Of a stretch of DNA of 32,643 nucleotides, positions 1-6,665 are shown piece by piece (positions within the stretch are counted from its first letter, which is position 1; every line of letters starts with the position of its first letter). The notes under the pieces were generated by a model. That model saw nothing but the letters and a program-made list of their open reading frames with translations, searched no databases and was not told the origin of the DNA. The position numbers were made by a program, and so were the translations under genes. Source of the DNA: an uncultured bacterium (GTDB lineage Bacteria; JAAXHH01). The stretch is taken from NCBI GenBank assembly GCA_913051705.1, contig CAJXCW010000023.1:1-32643 (forward strand), in the 5' to 3' direction.

Positions 1-2
1 GA

Positions 3-131
3 CAGGATCAATCCGGTTTTACTACCGGTTTCCGTGCTCAATTTCACCCCTATCGCATCGACTATGCCTTTGTTCCGTTTAGTGCGGGGCTCGGCAACAC
101 GCATCGATTTGCTATAGGCATACGATGGTAA
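3..131 (+). CDS. C-terminal end of a PorV/PorQ-type outer-membrane protein (5' cut by window edge)
   Basis: Only the last 42 codons are present. The translation ends FVPFSAGLGNTHRFAIGIRW and then a TAA stop. The DYAFVPF...GNTHRF.I.IR plus terminal aromatic pattern is what I know from the last beta-strands of PorV/PorQ (UPF0164-like) proteins, which are outer-membrane barrels often linked to type IX secretion or surface-protein attachment. The terminal aromatic residue fits BAM-dependent insertion. The rest of the gene lies outside the window, so a PorV subtype cannot be assigned. The site-2 protease gene follows after 18 nt on the same strand. The family call rests on a short tail and is moderately sure. 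Confidence 0.6.
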   Translation, partial: QDQSGFTTGFRAQFHPYRIDYAFVPFSAGLGNTHRFAIGIRW

Positions 132-149
132 AGTTATAGGATATTTGTT

Positions 150-1136
150 ATGGATGATACGCATGACCGTGACCAGGTTCCTTTTCCTTCTGAAAGACCT
201 GCGATCACCTCTTCAAATGGTTCAACCCCGGGACCTCACACGATCTATTGGAAAAAACCATTGATTTTCTTTGTCTGCACCGTGCTGACCACACTTATAT
301 CCGGTGCGATTATGGAATATCCAAGGATTAACGTCGTCTATCTTATGTTCTCATATCCCTCCATCATTCTTAAAGGGGTGCCGTTTTCACTGTCCATGCT
401 GAGTATTTTAATGGCTCACGAGATGGGACACTATCTTTACGGCCGTTGGTACAATGTCCAAACATCCCTGCCCTATTTTCTTCCATCCCCTTTGTTCATA
501 CTGGGATTCAATCCGGGTACTTTCGGAGCGGTTATCGTCTCCCGGTCGCCCTATCCCAATCGGCAAGCTCTGATGGATATCGGGGCCGCGGGACCTATTG
601 CCGGGTTTCTGGTCGCCATTCCTATCATGGCGTATAGCCTGACCATATCGCGTGTAGATCTGATTCCTGATGGTCCTGGCGGTTTATATCTCGGCGAGCC
701 TCTTATCTTTCAATTTTTAAGCTATCTCGTCCACGGTCCGTTACCGGAAAACCATACCATCTATCTTGGCTCCGTCGGTGTGGCCGCCTGGTTTGGATGC
801 CTGGTTACCATGATCAATTTGTTACCGGTAGGCCAACTTGATGGGGGGCATATTTTATATGCATTCACTGGCAGCAACGAATCAGCGCGTCGTCTCCAGA
901 AACAGCTGATGCTGGGTAGTTTTCTTGCCCTGGCGGTTCTCGGGCTATTTTCTCCCGGATGGTGGTTTTTTGGTGTTATACTTATTATTATGATGCGCCG
1001 TTTCGGCGGGTTCAAACATCCAGTGCCGATCGATGATCACGCCCCTCTGCCGACACATAGTAAGGTATTGGGCCTCCTGGCCGTTATCGTCCTTGTCCTG
1101 ACCTTCATGCCCGTGCCGATCGATGTTGATTTTTGA
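150..1136 (+). CDS. Site-2 protease family (M50) integral membrane metalloprotease
   Basis: The product is 328 residues with an N-terminal hydrophilic tail of about 35 residues, followed by several membrane segments (roughly 36-53, 60-88, 140-165, 210-230, 255-280 and 308-322). The zinc site is visible: HEMGH at residues 90-94 inside a membrane helix, and the third ligand D231 in the NLLPVGQLDGGH segment (about 223-234). The GFNPGTFGAVI and GAAGPIAGF blocks are typical of the EGY1-like/S2P branch that lacks a PDZ domain. These enzymes cut membrane-embedded substrates; the substrate here is unknown. The ATG at 150 has a weak ribosome site (ATAGGA) upstream. The gene converges with the TPR gene and shares no obvious operon except possibly with the barrel gene before it. 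Confidence 0.88.
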   Translation: MDDTHDRDQVPFPSERPAITSSNGSTPGPHTIYWKKPLIFFVCTVLTTLISGAIMEYPRINVVYLMFSYPSIILKGVPFSLSMLSILMAHEMGHYLYGRWYNVQTSLPYFLPSPLFILGFNPGTFGAVIVSRSPYPNRQALMDIGAAGPIAGFLVAIPIMAYSLTISRVDLIPDGPGGLYLGEPLIFQFLSYLVHGPLPENHTIYLGSVGVAAWFGCLVTMINLLPVGQLDGGHILYAFTGSNESARRLQKQLMLGSFLALAVLGLFSPGWWFFGVILIIMMRRFGGFKHPVPIDDHAPLPTHSKVLGLLAVIVLVLTFMPVPIDVDF

Positions 1137-1181
1137 GGAGGTGTCGTTTACCTGGAAGAGATAAGACAGGAGAAAGACTGT

Positions 1182-1937
1182 TTAACTGATCAGGAGCCGT
1201 TCCAGTTTCTGCCGGGTCCGTTCATCATCATTGTCGAGCTGATGCGCTTTGAGCAGTTCATCTATGGCATGTGAATTCTTACCAAGGACCTCATATATCG
1301 ACCCCAACTGATAATGGGCGGAGAAATTGGAGCTATCGAGTTCAAGCACATGATGATATGCTTTAACCGCCAGGTCCCATTTCTCCTGACGGAAATAGAT
1401 CTCGGCCAGATGGGTGTGTTTATCGGGGGTTTCTCCACCCCACCGAATCGCCTGTTTATAGGTCACTATCGCTTCATCATACAACGCTCGCCGCTTATAG
1501 ACGGCGCCTAACAAATTATAGGCATCCGGGTGCTTCGGTGTGCGCCTGATGACTTCCCGAAAACAATTGGTGGCTTTCTCGAATTCACCGGTATAATAAT
1601 AGACACGTCCCAGATCCAGGAAAAGCACATCTGTACGGTATCCGCCTTCCAAAGCCACCAGCATATGGTCGCGGGCCTGGCTGTAGCATTCCTGCTTCAT
1701 ATATATCAGACCGATATCGTATTGGACGACGACCTTACGTGGATATTGGCGGACGCATTTACTCAACCATTCGAATGATTCACTGGTTCTGCCCATATAC
1801 ATGAGACTGAGGCCGAGGGCGCGGAACGTCCAGTATTCGGGTTGATGACGCTGCAACCGTTCGAAACACATCTCAATAATGGTCTCATACTCTTTTTTTG
1901 CGAGGAGAGTCTTGAGTTTATGGCTCCAAAACCACAT
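1182..1937 (-). CDS. TPR-repeat protein
   Basis: The 251-residue product is made almost wholly of tetratricopeptide helices. At least five repeat units can be seen, with signature pieces such as YWTFRALGLSLMYMGR, VVVQYDIGLIYMKQ, HPDAYNLLGAVYKRR, KHTHLAEIYFRQEKW and FSAHYQLGSIYEVLGK. There is no signal peptide and no enzymatic domain, so it is probably a cytoplasmic scaffold or adaptor. The start ATG at 1937 opens with MWFWSHKLKTLLAKKEY, which already forms the first helix. It stands alone between a convergent protease gene and the divergent mobA. TPR proteins are too generic to assign a partner from sequence. Confidence 0.85.
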   Translation of the reverse strand: MWFWSHKLKTLLAKKEYETIIEMCFERLQRHQPEYWTFRALGLSLMYMGRTSESFEWLSKCVRQYPRKVVVQYDIGLIYMKQECYSQARDHMLVALEGGYRTDVLFLDLGRVYYYTGEFEKATNCFREVIRRTPKHPDAYNLLGAVYKRRALYDEAIVTYKQAIRWGGETPDKHTHLAEIYFRQEKWDLAVKAYHHVLELDSSNFSAHYQLGSIYEVLGKNSHAIDELLKAHQLDNDDERTRQKLERLLIS

Positions 1938-2115
1938 GGTGAATAACTCTTTAAATTACTGACGGGCGCAGCAATTGGAAGGAGGTGAAATCTTTACGTG
2001 ATGAGGATGATTTTCCAATTTATTCATCCTGTCTTTCTTGTGATGAAATATACACCATGACGGTCTATCTGTCAAGTGAGAAGCATCGTTTACCGTGGTA
2101 TTTATAGGATGACCA

Positions 2116-2724
2116 ATGCAGAAAAGAGAAGCCATTACCGGCGTCATTCTGGCCGGTGGTCGCAGCAGCCGATTCGGAACGAACAAAGCCTTGAGCATGT
2201 TCAAAGGGGAACGATTAATAGAACGCCTCGTGCGGTCACTTGGTCAGGTAACCCAGTCCCTCTTTCTTGTGACCAATACGCCTGAAGCGTATCCCTTTTT
2301 AAATCTTCCAACAGGTAAGGACCTGATACCGGATTGTGGTCCTCTTGGTGGTATATATACGGCCTTGAAATCAATCGAAACGCCGCTATGCCTATGTATA
2401 GCGTGTGATATGCCGTTTGTACATCCGAATTTCATGGCCTATATGATACAGACAACAACCTCATATGATGTAGTCGTACCTATGAATGGTCAACGGGAGG
2501 AACCGTTGTGTGCCGTTTATCGAACCACCTGTATTCCCGCTATAGAAGAACGTATCCAAGCCAAACGGTATAAAATGATCGGGTTCTACGATCAGGTGCG
2601 CGTCAAACGGATTACGGCTTCAGATACGGATCACTACAATACCGATATGTTCTTCAACGTCAACACGCCAGGTGATTATGAAGAAGCGCTGAGGAGATTG
2701 GAGGGGAAAGGGAAATCCGCATAG
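2116..2724 (+). CDS. mobA: Molybdenum cofactor guanylyltransferase MobA
   Basis: MobA joins GMP from GTP to molybdopterin to make the guanine-dinucleotide form of the molybdenum cofactor. The 202-residue product has the family's order of motifs: the nucleotide-binding LAGGRSSRFGTNKAL near the N-terminus (about residues 11-25), the CGPLGGIYTAL segment (about 75-85), the metal-binding CDMPF (about 97-101), PLCAVY (about 131-136) and the closing FFNVNTPGDY (about 178-187). Its length matches the family. AGGA lies six bases before the ATG. No other molybdopterin genes are in the window. A related NTP-transferase role is possible but the LAGGxSxRxGxxKAL box favours MobA. Confidence 0.9.
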   Translation: MQKREAITGVILAGGRSSRFGTNKALSMFKGERLIERLVRSLGQVTQSLFLVTNTPEAYPFLNLPTGKDLIPDCGPLGGIYTALKSIETPLCLCIACDMPFVHPNFMAYMIQTTTSYDVVVPMNGQREEPLCAVYRTTCIPAIEERIQAKRYKMIGFYDQVRVKRITASDTDHYNTDMFFNVNTPGDYEEALRRLEGKGKSA

Positions 2725-2791
2725 GGTTAATCGAAACACTCTGGTGTTACGCAAAAGACTGCTTAACCTCAGTGTGCTTCACCGTTTCCTC

Positions 2792-3592
2792 TTATCGTTT
2801 ATCGATGATGTAAACCAGTTCAGAGGGATATATTATCTGGTGCAGGCTCCATGATTCATGCTGCACCATGTCTTCGAATCGGGCGGCATAATTTGAGGTC
2901 ATGCCTTTTTTGTGCCCACCAAGACTTGCCACCGGATAGGACACGACAAGCCATCGAACACGAAGCTGCTGTAATACATATAAAGCATCACAGTCGGGTA
3001 AATGATCCAGGAGGGGTAATACTTTTAATATCAGCCCTACATCTGCTTCGACCTGGGGTAGTTTGTCGGAGATATCACAAAGATAAGCTTCTCCATCACA
3101 CCCGGCTATTTGAAAAAAAGAGTTTAGAAAATCAATCTGGTCGATATAGATATCGAAAGCCTCATATCGGATGTCTTTCTCCACCGGCATCCAGAGTAAG
3201 GATAAAGGATTCAGGCCACACCCCAGATCCAGAATGGATGTTACCGGTCCGGTATGTGTGAATATCTCTCGATACATCTCCTGAAAACATCCCATTCTCT
3301 CTCTCGTTGAAGCGTGGCGCTGCATGAGTATTTTACAATGTGCTTTAAGCGCAACTAAACCCTCACATTGCTGCAATTCCTCTGCCCATCGCCCAAAGGA
3401 CATTTTTCTTTCAAAAAAAGCGCCGGCGACCTGATGCAGGGTTTTTTTTACGGCTTTCACGGTGCTTTTCATATTCCCCTGCTTTGCCAGCTCTTGTTCG
3501 GCAATTCGCCGAATCAGGGACGGCCATACGGTTCGATATTTTGCACTCCCATGAATTTTTGTGACAATATCTTCGGGCGTAGGGTTCATCAT
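2792..3592 (-). CDS. 16S rRNA methyltransferase of the ArmA/Rmt (FmrO, m7G1405) family
   Basis: The 266-residue product reads like the ArmA/RmtA-H aminoglycoside-resistance methyltransferases, which add an N7 methyl to G1405 of 16S rRNA. From memory of RmtB, matching blocks run in the same order: HASTRERM at 93-100 (RmtB HASTKERL), LDLGCGLNPLSL at 121-132 (LDIACGLNPLAL, the SAM loop), LILKVLPLLD at 187-196 (LIFKLLPLLE), SYPVASLGGHKKGM at 218-231 (SFPTRSLGGRGKGM), NYAARFE at 234-240 (NYAAWFE), and the C-terminal ELVYIIDKR (ELIYLIKKNG). Length fits the family (about 250). It is the last gene of a minus-strand run, 32 nt after the tgt gene and downstream of rsmI. There are no transposase or integron features nearby, so it looks chromosomal. 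Whether it confers resistance, and whether G1405 is the exact target, is inference. Confidence 0.88.
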   Translation of the reverse strand: MMNPTPEDIVTKIHGSAKYRTVWPSLIRRIAEQELAKQGNMKSTVKAVKKTLHQVAGAFFERKMSFGRWAEELQQCEGLVALKAHCKILMQRHASTRERMGCFQEMYREIFTHTGPVTSILDLGCGLNPLSLLWMPVEKDIRYEAFDIYIDQIDFLNSFFQIAGCDGEAYLCDISDKLPQVEADVGLILKVLPLLDHLPDCDALYVLQQLRVRWLVVSYPVASLGGHKKGMTSNYAARFEDMVQHESWSLHQIIYPSELVYIIDKR

Positions 3593-3624
3593 GATTGGTT
3601 ACCGGTGGGTAAAATCGGAGGGGG

Positions 3625-4710
3625 TCATACGCGTAGTTTTTTCATTAATGTATTCATAAACCAGAGATTATGCAACGTTGCCAATCGGGCGGAAACCATC
3701 TCTCGGCAGGCAAACAGATGGTGTAGATAACCGATAGAATAGTGGGTACAGGTGTAACAATCGCAATAGGGAGATATCGGCCTGTTCTGTTTGATATGTT
3801 TCCGATCCTCAATATACAACATATGTAACCAATTCGTTTCAGACCGGTATGATATGGTTTCGGGCGCCCTGTTAAACGTGTATAACCGTCCTCGACGGGC
3901 ATCTCGTGTGGGCAGGGCGCTATCAAACAGCGTATATCCCATGTTAACACAAGCCGCAATAGACTGTGGGTGGCCGACGCCCAGCGCGTGCATTGGATAT
4001 GTTGAAGGAATATAATCTCGTGTGGCTGCGAGCATATCCTTGAGCAATGCGCCTTTGCCGTCCAGCGGCCAGCCACCGTATCCGAAGCCGTCAAAACCAA
4101 TCTCCAGCAAGGCCTCCGCGCATCTCTTTCGAAGCTCAATCTCTCCACCGCCTTGAATGACCCCGAAAAGGAGCGGTTGACGGTCAGGGTTCCAGCCGCG
4201 CTGGTCAATCTGGTGCTCAAATTCTATTTTGCAGCGCGCAGCCCATCTGATGGTTCGATCTACGGCCTTAATCTGATCTTCGGGCGGCGCATCAACATGG
4301 GTGCATTCATCAAGACACATGACGATATCGGCACCATAGGTCATCTGAAGCTGGATACTTTTCTCCGGCGTGAGTAAAAAGCGCCGGCCTGTATGTTCGG
4401 ACTTAATACTCAGCCCTTTGTCGGTAATCGAACCATGTTTAGGTTGCTGATGAATTAAAGAATAGGCTTGAAAACCGCCTGAATCGGTGATGATCGGCCC
4501 GCTCCATCCGGTCATGGCATGCAATCCGCCCAGTGCTTGAACGGTAGAGGTCCCTGGTTTTTGCATCAGGTGAAACACGTTCATCACCAAACCCTGGACG
4601 CCGCACTGTTCAAGATCTGCCATATCCAGAGAGCGGACTACGCCCCGTGTGGCATCCGGCAGGAAGACAGGTGGGGTGATAACCCCATGATTCAGAGCAA
4701 GAGGGGACAT
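3625..4710 (-). CDS. tgt: tRNA-guanine transglycosylase (queuosine family), variant substrate loop
   Basis: The enzyme swaps guanine-34 of GUN-anticodon tRNAs for a 7-deazaguanine base. Numbering from the ATG at 4710, the catalytic set is present: D76 in TDSGGFQ, D134 in CLDEC, Q186 in GVIQGG, nucleophile D263 in FDSALPTR, and the zinc ligands C316, C318, C321 and H347 (CDCYTC...LHN). The substrate loop reads GYGGWPLDG where bacterial enzymes usually have IGGLAVGE, so base preference (preQ1, queuine or another) is open. The ATG at 4710 has AGGTGA eight bases upstream, overlapping the rsmI stop; a GTG at 4722 would add four residues. The gene lies between rsmI and the Rmt-like gene, making a three-gene RNA-modification block. 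Length (361) is near the usual 370. Confidence 0.88.
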   Translation of the reverse strand: MSPLALNHGVITPPVFLPDATRGVVRSLDMADLEQCGVQGLVMNVFHLMQKPGTSTVQALGGLHAMTGWSGPIITDSGGFQAYSLIHQQPKHGSITDKGLSIKSEHTGRRFLLTPEKSIQLQMTYGADIVMCLDECTHVDAPPEDQIKAVDRTIRWAARCKIEFEHQIDQRGWNPDRQPLLFGVIQGGGEIELRKRCAEALLEIGFDGFGYGGWPLDGKGALLKDMLAATRDYIPSTYPMHALGVGHPQSIAACVNMGYTLFDSALPTRDARRGRLYTFNRAPETISYRSETNWLHMLYIEDRKHIKQNRPISPYCDCYTCTHYSIGYLHHLFACREMVSARLATLHNLWFMNTLMKKLRV

Positions 4711-4722
4711 TGTTTTTTTCAC

Positions 4723-5397
4723 CTAACCCACTTCCATATTTCCTTCGATGACCAGGATATACTCGCCTCGGGGGCGTTTGGTTATTAGTTGTTCTAACAG
4801 GACCGATAAGGGGGCACGGCCGACCTGCTCGTACATTTTGGTCAGGTCATTGGCCAGAGCGGCTGGGCGATCGCCGAAAACGTCCAGGGCGGCGGTGATC
4901 AGCGCCTGAATTCTATGTGGACTTTCATAATAAATGAGCGTGTGCGGCGTGGCGCTGTCCCCCTCAAGAAATCGACGTCTTGCCCCCGGTTTTCTGGGCG
5001 GAAAACCACCAAAGGTAAATCGATGCAATGGCAAACCGGACACCACCAGCGCCATAATAAGCCCACACGGTCCCGGGGCCATGGTGACCTGAATATCTGC
5101 CTGGATAGCCGCCTGAATGAGTCGATACCCCGGATCGGCAATGCCGGGGGTACCCGCATTCGAAACCAGGGCTACTGTACGACCTTCCGTCAGCAACGAT
5201 AAAAGTCTGGTGGTTACCCGCCGCTCGTTGTGCTCATGATACGATATCTGGCGGGCATTGATATCAAAATGCTTGAGTAAACGGCCTGTCTTCCTCGTAT
5301 CCTCACTGGCAATTATATCTACCTGGCGCAGGACATTGAGCGCCCGTATGGTGATATCTTCAAGGTGGCCTATAGGGGTTGCTACCAGGTATAACAT
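4723..5397 (-). CDS. rsmI: 16S rRNA (cytidine-1402-2'-O)-methyltransferase RsmI, short form
   Basis: RsmI puts a 2'-O-methyl on C1402 in the decoding centre of 16S rRNA, using SAM. The 224-residue product carries the tetrapyrrole-methylase fold motifs: [12 protein letters not shown] at 5-16, SEDTRKTG at about 31-38, [14 protein letters not shown] at about 80-93, the PGPCGLI block, [16 protein letters not shown] and GEYILVIEG near the end. It stops about 60 residues before the E. coli enzyme (286), lacking the C-terminal helical domain. Two usual residues differ: VSDAGTP is VSNAGTP, and the REL before TK is NDL. It begins three bases after the upstream dehydrogenase stop and runs directly into tgt, so co-transcription is likely. 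Confidence 0.92.
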   Translation of the reverse strand: MLYLVATPIGHLEDITIRALNVLRQVDIIASEDTRKTGRLLKHFDINARQISYHEHNERRVTTRLLSLLTEGRTVALVSNAGTPGIADPGYRLIQAAIQADIQVTMAPGPCGLIMALVVSGLPLHRFTFGGFPPRKPGARRRFLEGDSATPHTLIYYESPHRIQALITAALDVFGDRPAALANDLTKMYEQVGRAPLSVLLEQLITKRPRGEYILVIEGNMEVG

Positions 5398-5400
5398 AGA

Positions 5401-6447
5401 TCAGGTCTGTTGTTCCGGGAAGGGTGCCCTGATATCATACCGACCAGGAACCTCTACCGGTAACGAGCCGTCTTCCACCAGCAGATCGAGGGGGTTTTCG
5501 CCTGTGGTCATCGGCAGTTCAACCACATCACGGATGCGGGCAGATTCATAAATCGCCATCATCAGTTCCATAATCAATCGGGCTTGTTTCCCGTTGTTAC
5601 GGTGGGTATCTATCGTCCCATCCATCCAGTCGATAAATTCATCATACTGGTCCTGTTCAACTGCAGGTGGGGTAATGGTGGTCCAACCGGAAGCCTGCGC
5701 ATTTAAAAGTAATAACGTGCCTTCCGGTCCTCTCTTTAAGATACCATCGGTACCATAAATGACATCACCCTGGAAACCGGGTTCAGGCAGGTCACTTTCG
5801 TAGGTGCCTCGTATACCACCTTCAAAACAGATGATCGCGGCGCATTTATCTTCACACCGCACCCGTCGCTCCCAGCGATCTGTTTTACGCGTTACCTGAC
5901 CGATCACCCACAGCGGCTTCGGATCACCAAGGACAAAATGCATCTCGTCGAGTTCATGCGTACCCCGATTCAACAAGCCATGCGCATCACGTCGCAGCAT
6001 AGCGGTAGGCGTTCCGATTGCGCCCGCCATTATGAGTCTTCGGGCTTCCACATTTTGTGGTGAAAACCGGCGTTGATGGCCGATGGCCAGGTTAACGCCG
6101 TGACGATCACATGCTTCCAGCATAAGATCGGATTCTCCCAGGCTGGCCGCCATCGGCTTTTCTCCCAGAATCCCTTTGATCCCTGCGCCTGCGGCGGCCA
6201 CGGTCACCTCCGCCCGTACATTCTGCCAGGTGGTAACACTCACGATATCGAGGGCGGCCTCTTGAAACATGGCGTGGTAGTCTGTATACACATCGGCGCT
6301 AAATTCCTCACCTAATTGTCGGGCGCTTTCCTCGTTGACATCCATGACTGCGACGACATCCGTCTTTTCCTTCGATGTCCATGTACGGGCATGGGAACGG
6401 CCCATACCACCACAACCGACAATGCCGACGCGATAGGCTCGTGACAT
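5401..6447 (-). CDS. Gfo/Idh/MocA family NAD(P)-dependent oxidoreductase (first of three)
   Basis: This family oxidises or reduces sugars, inositols and related polyols with NAD(P). The 348-residue product has the Rossmann glycine motif VGIVGCGGMG at about 6-15, the catalytic EKP in GEKPMAAS at about 95-102, and GHQRRFSPQN further on. I chose the ATG at 6447 because AAGGAG lies seven bases upstream; an upstream in-frame ATG at 6489 has no ribosome site and would place a tandem repeat inside the gene. It heads the minus-strand run that continues into rsmI, tgt and the Rmt-like gene, with a three-base gap to rsmI. The combination of a sugar dehydrogenase and rRNA modification genes looks incidental. 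The substrate cannot be told. Confidence 0.88.
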   Translation of the reverse strand: MSRAYRVGIVGCGGMGRSHARTWTSKEKTDVVAVMDVNEESARQLGEEFSADVYTDYHAMFQEAALDIVSVTTWQNVRAEVTVAAAGAGIKGILGEKPMAASLGESDLMLEACDRHGVNLAIGHQRRFSPQNVEARRLIMAGAIGTPTAMLRRDAHGLLNRGTHELDEMHFVLGDPKPLWVIGQVTRKTDRWERRVRCEDKCAAIICFEGGIRGTYESDLPEPGFQGDVIYGTDGILKRGPEGTLLLLNAQASGWTTITPPAVEQDQYDEFIDWMDGTIDTHRNNGKQARLIMELMMAIYESARIRDVVELPMTTGENPLDLLVEDGSLPVEVPGRYDIRAPFPEQQT

Positions 6448-6665
6448 AACCAAACTCCTTGTGGAAACAGGCATAAGGCAAACAGGCATAAGGCAAATAG
6501 TCGGGTATGTATTTATTTGCTATTTGCTTGTCAAATCGTGCGGCAATGTAGTCTCGATACTGAACCCTGTCAATGAAGATTGTCAATTCCACCTTCTGAA
6601 TTCTATTGCTCCTTTTTATATTATAACGTATGATGTAGGCAACTTTTAAGAATAAGGAAAACGGA
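6448..6665. promoter_or_regulatory. Divergent intergenic region between the Gfo/Idh-rsmI operon and hemE
   Basis: These 218 bp separate two divergent transcription units, so both promoters should lie here. The part near hemE is AT-rich (ttttatattataacg around 6613-6630) and fits a promoter for the plus strand. TAAGGAA sits seven bases before the hemE ATG. A 15-nt tandem repeat lies on the other side. No exact -35/-10 pair can be assigned with confidence. Confidence 0.5.
6465..6494. repeat. Perfect 15-nt tandem duplication
   Basis: The unit AAACAGGCATAAGGC occurs twice in tandem, just upstream of the dehydrogenase ribosome site on the minus strand. It lies within the divergent intergenic region and could be a paired regulator site or simple slippage; nothing in the sequence decides. 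Confidence 0.85.

Noticed and set aside
1981-2060. A strong GGAGGTGA followed by a 19-codon ORF (MRMIFQFIHPVFLVMKYTP) before mobA
   Set aside because: The spacing of 15 nt to the ATG is long, the peptide has no recognisable leader feature such as repeated codons, and no attenuator hairpin follows. On the other strand the same bases read CACCTCCTT, like the 16S rRNA 3' end, but this is too short to mean anything.
2723-2768. GGTTAA/TTAACC inverted repeat between mobA and the Rmt-like gene
   Set aside because: Only six pairs over a 32-nt loop and no T-run, so not supported as a terminator.
6448-6489. Upstream extension of the first Gfo/Idh gene to the ATG at 6489
   Set aside because: No ribosome site there, while AAGGAG precedes the internal ATG that starts the Rossmann motif; the extension would translate a tandem repeat.
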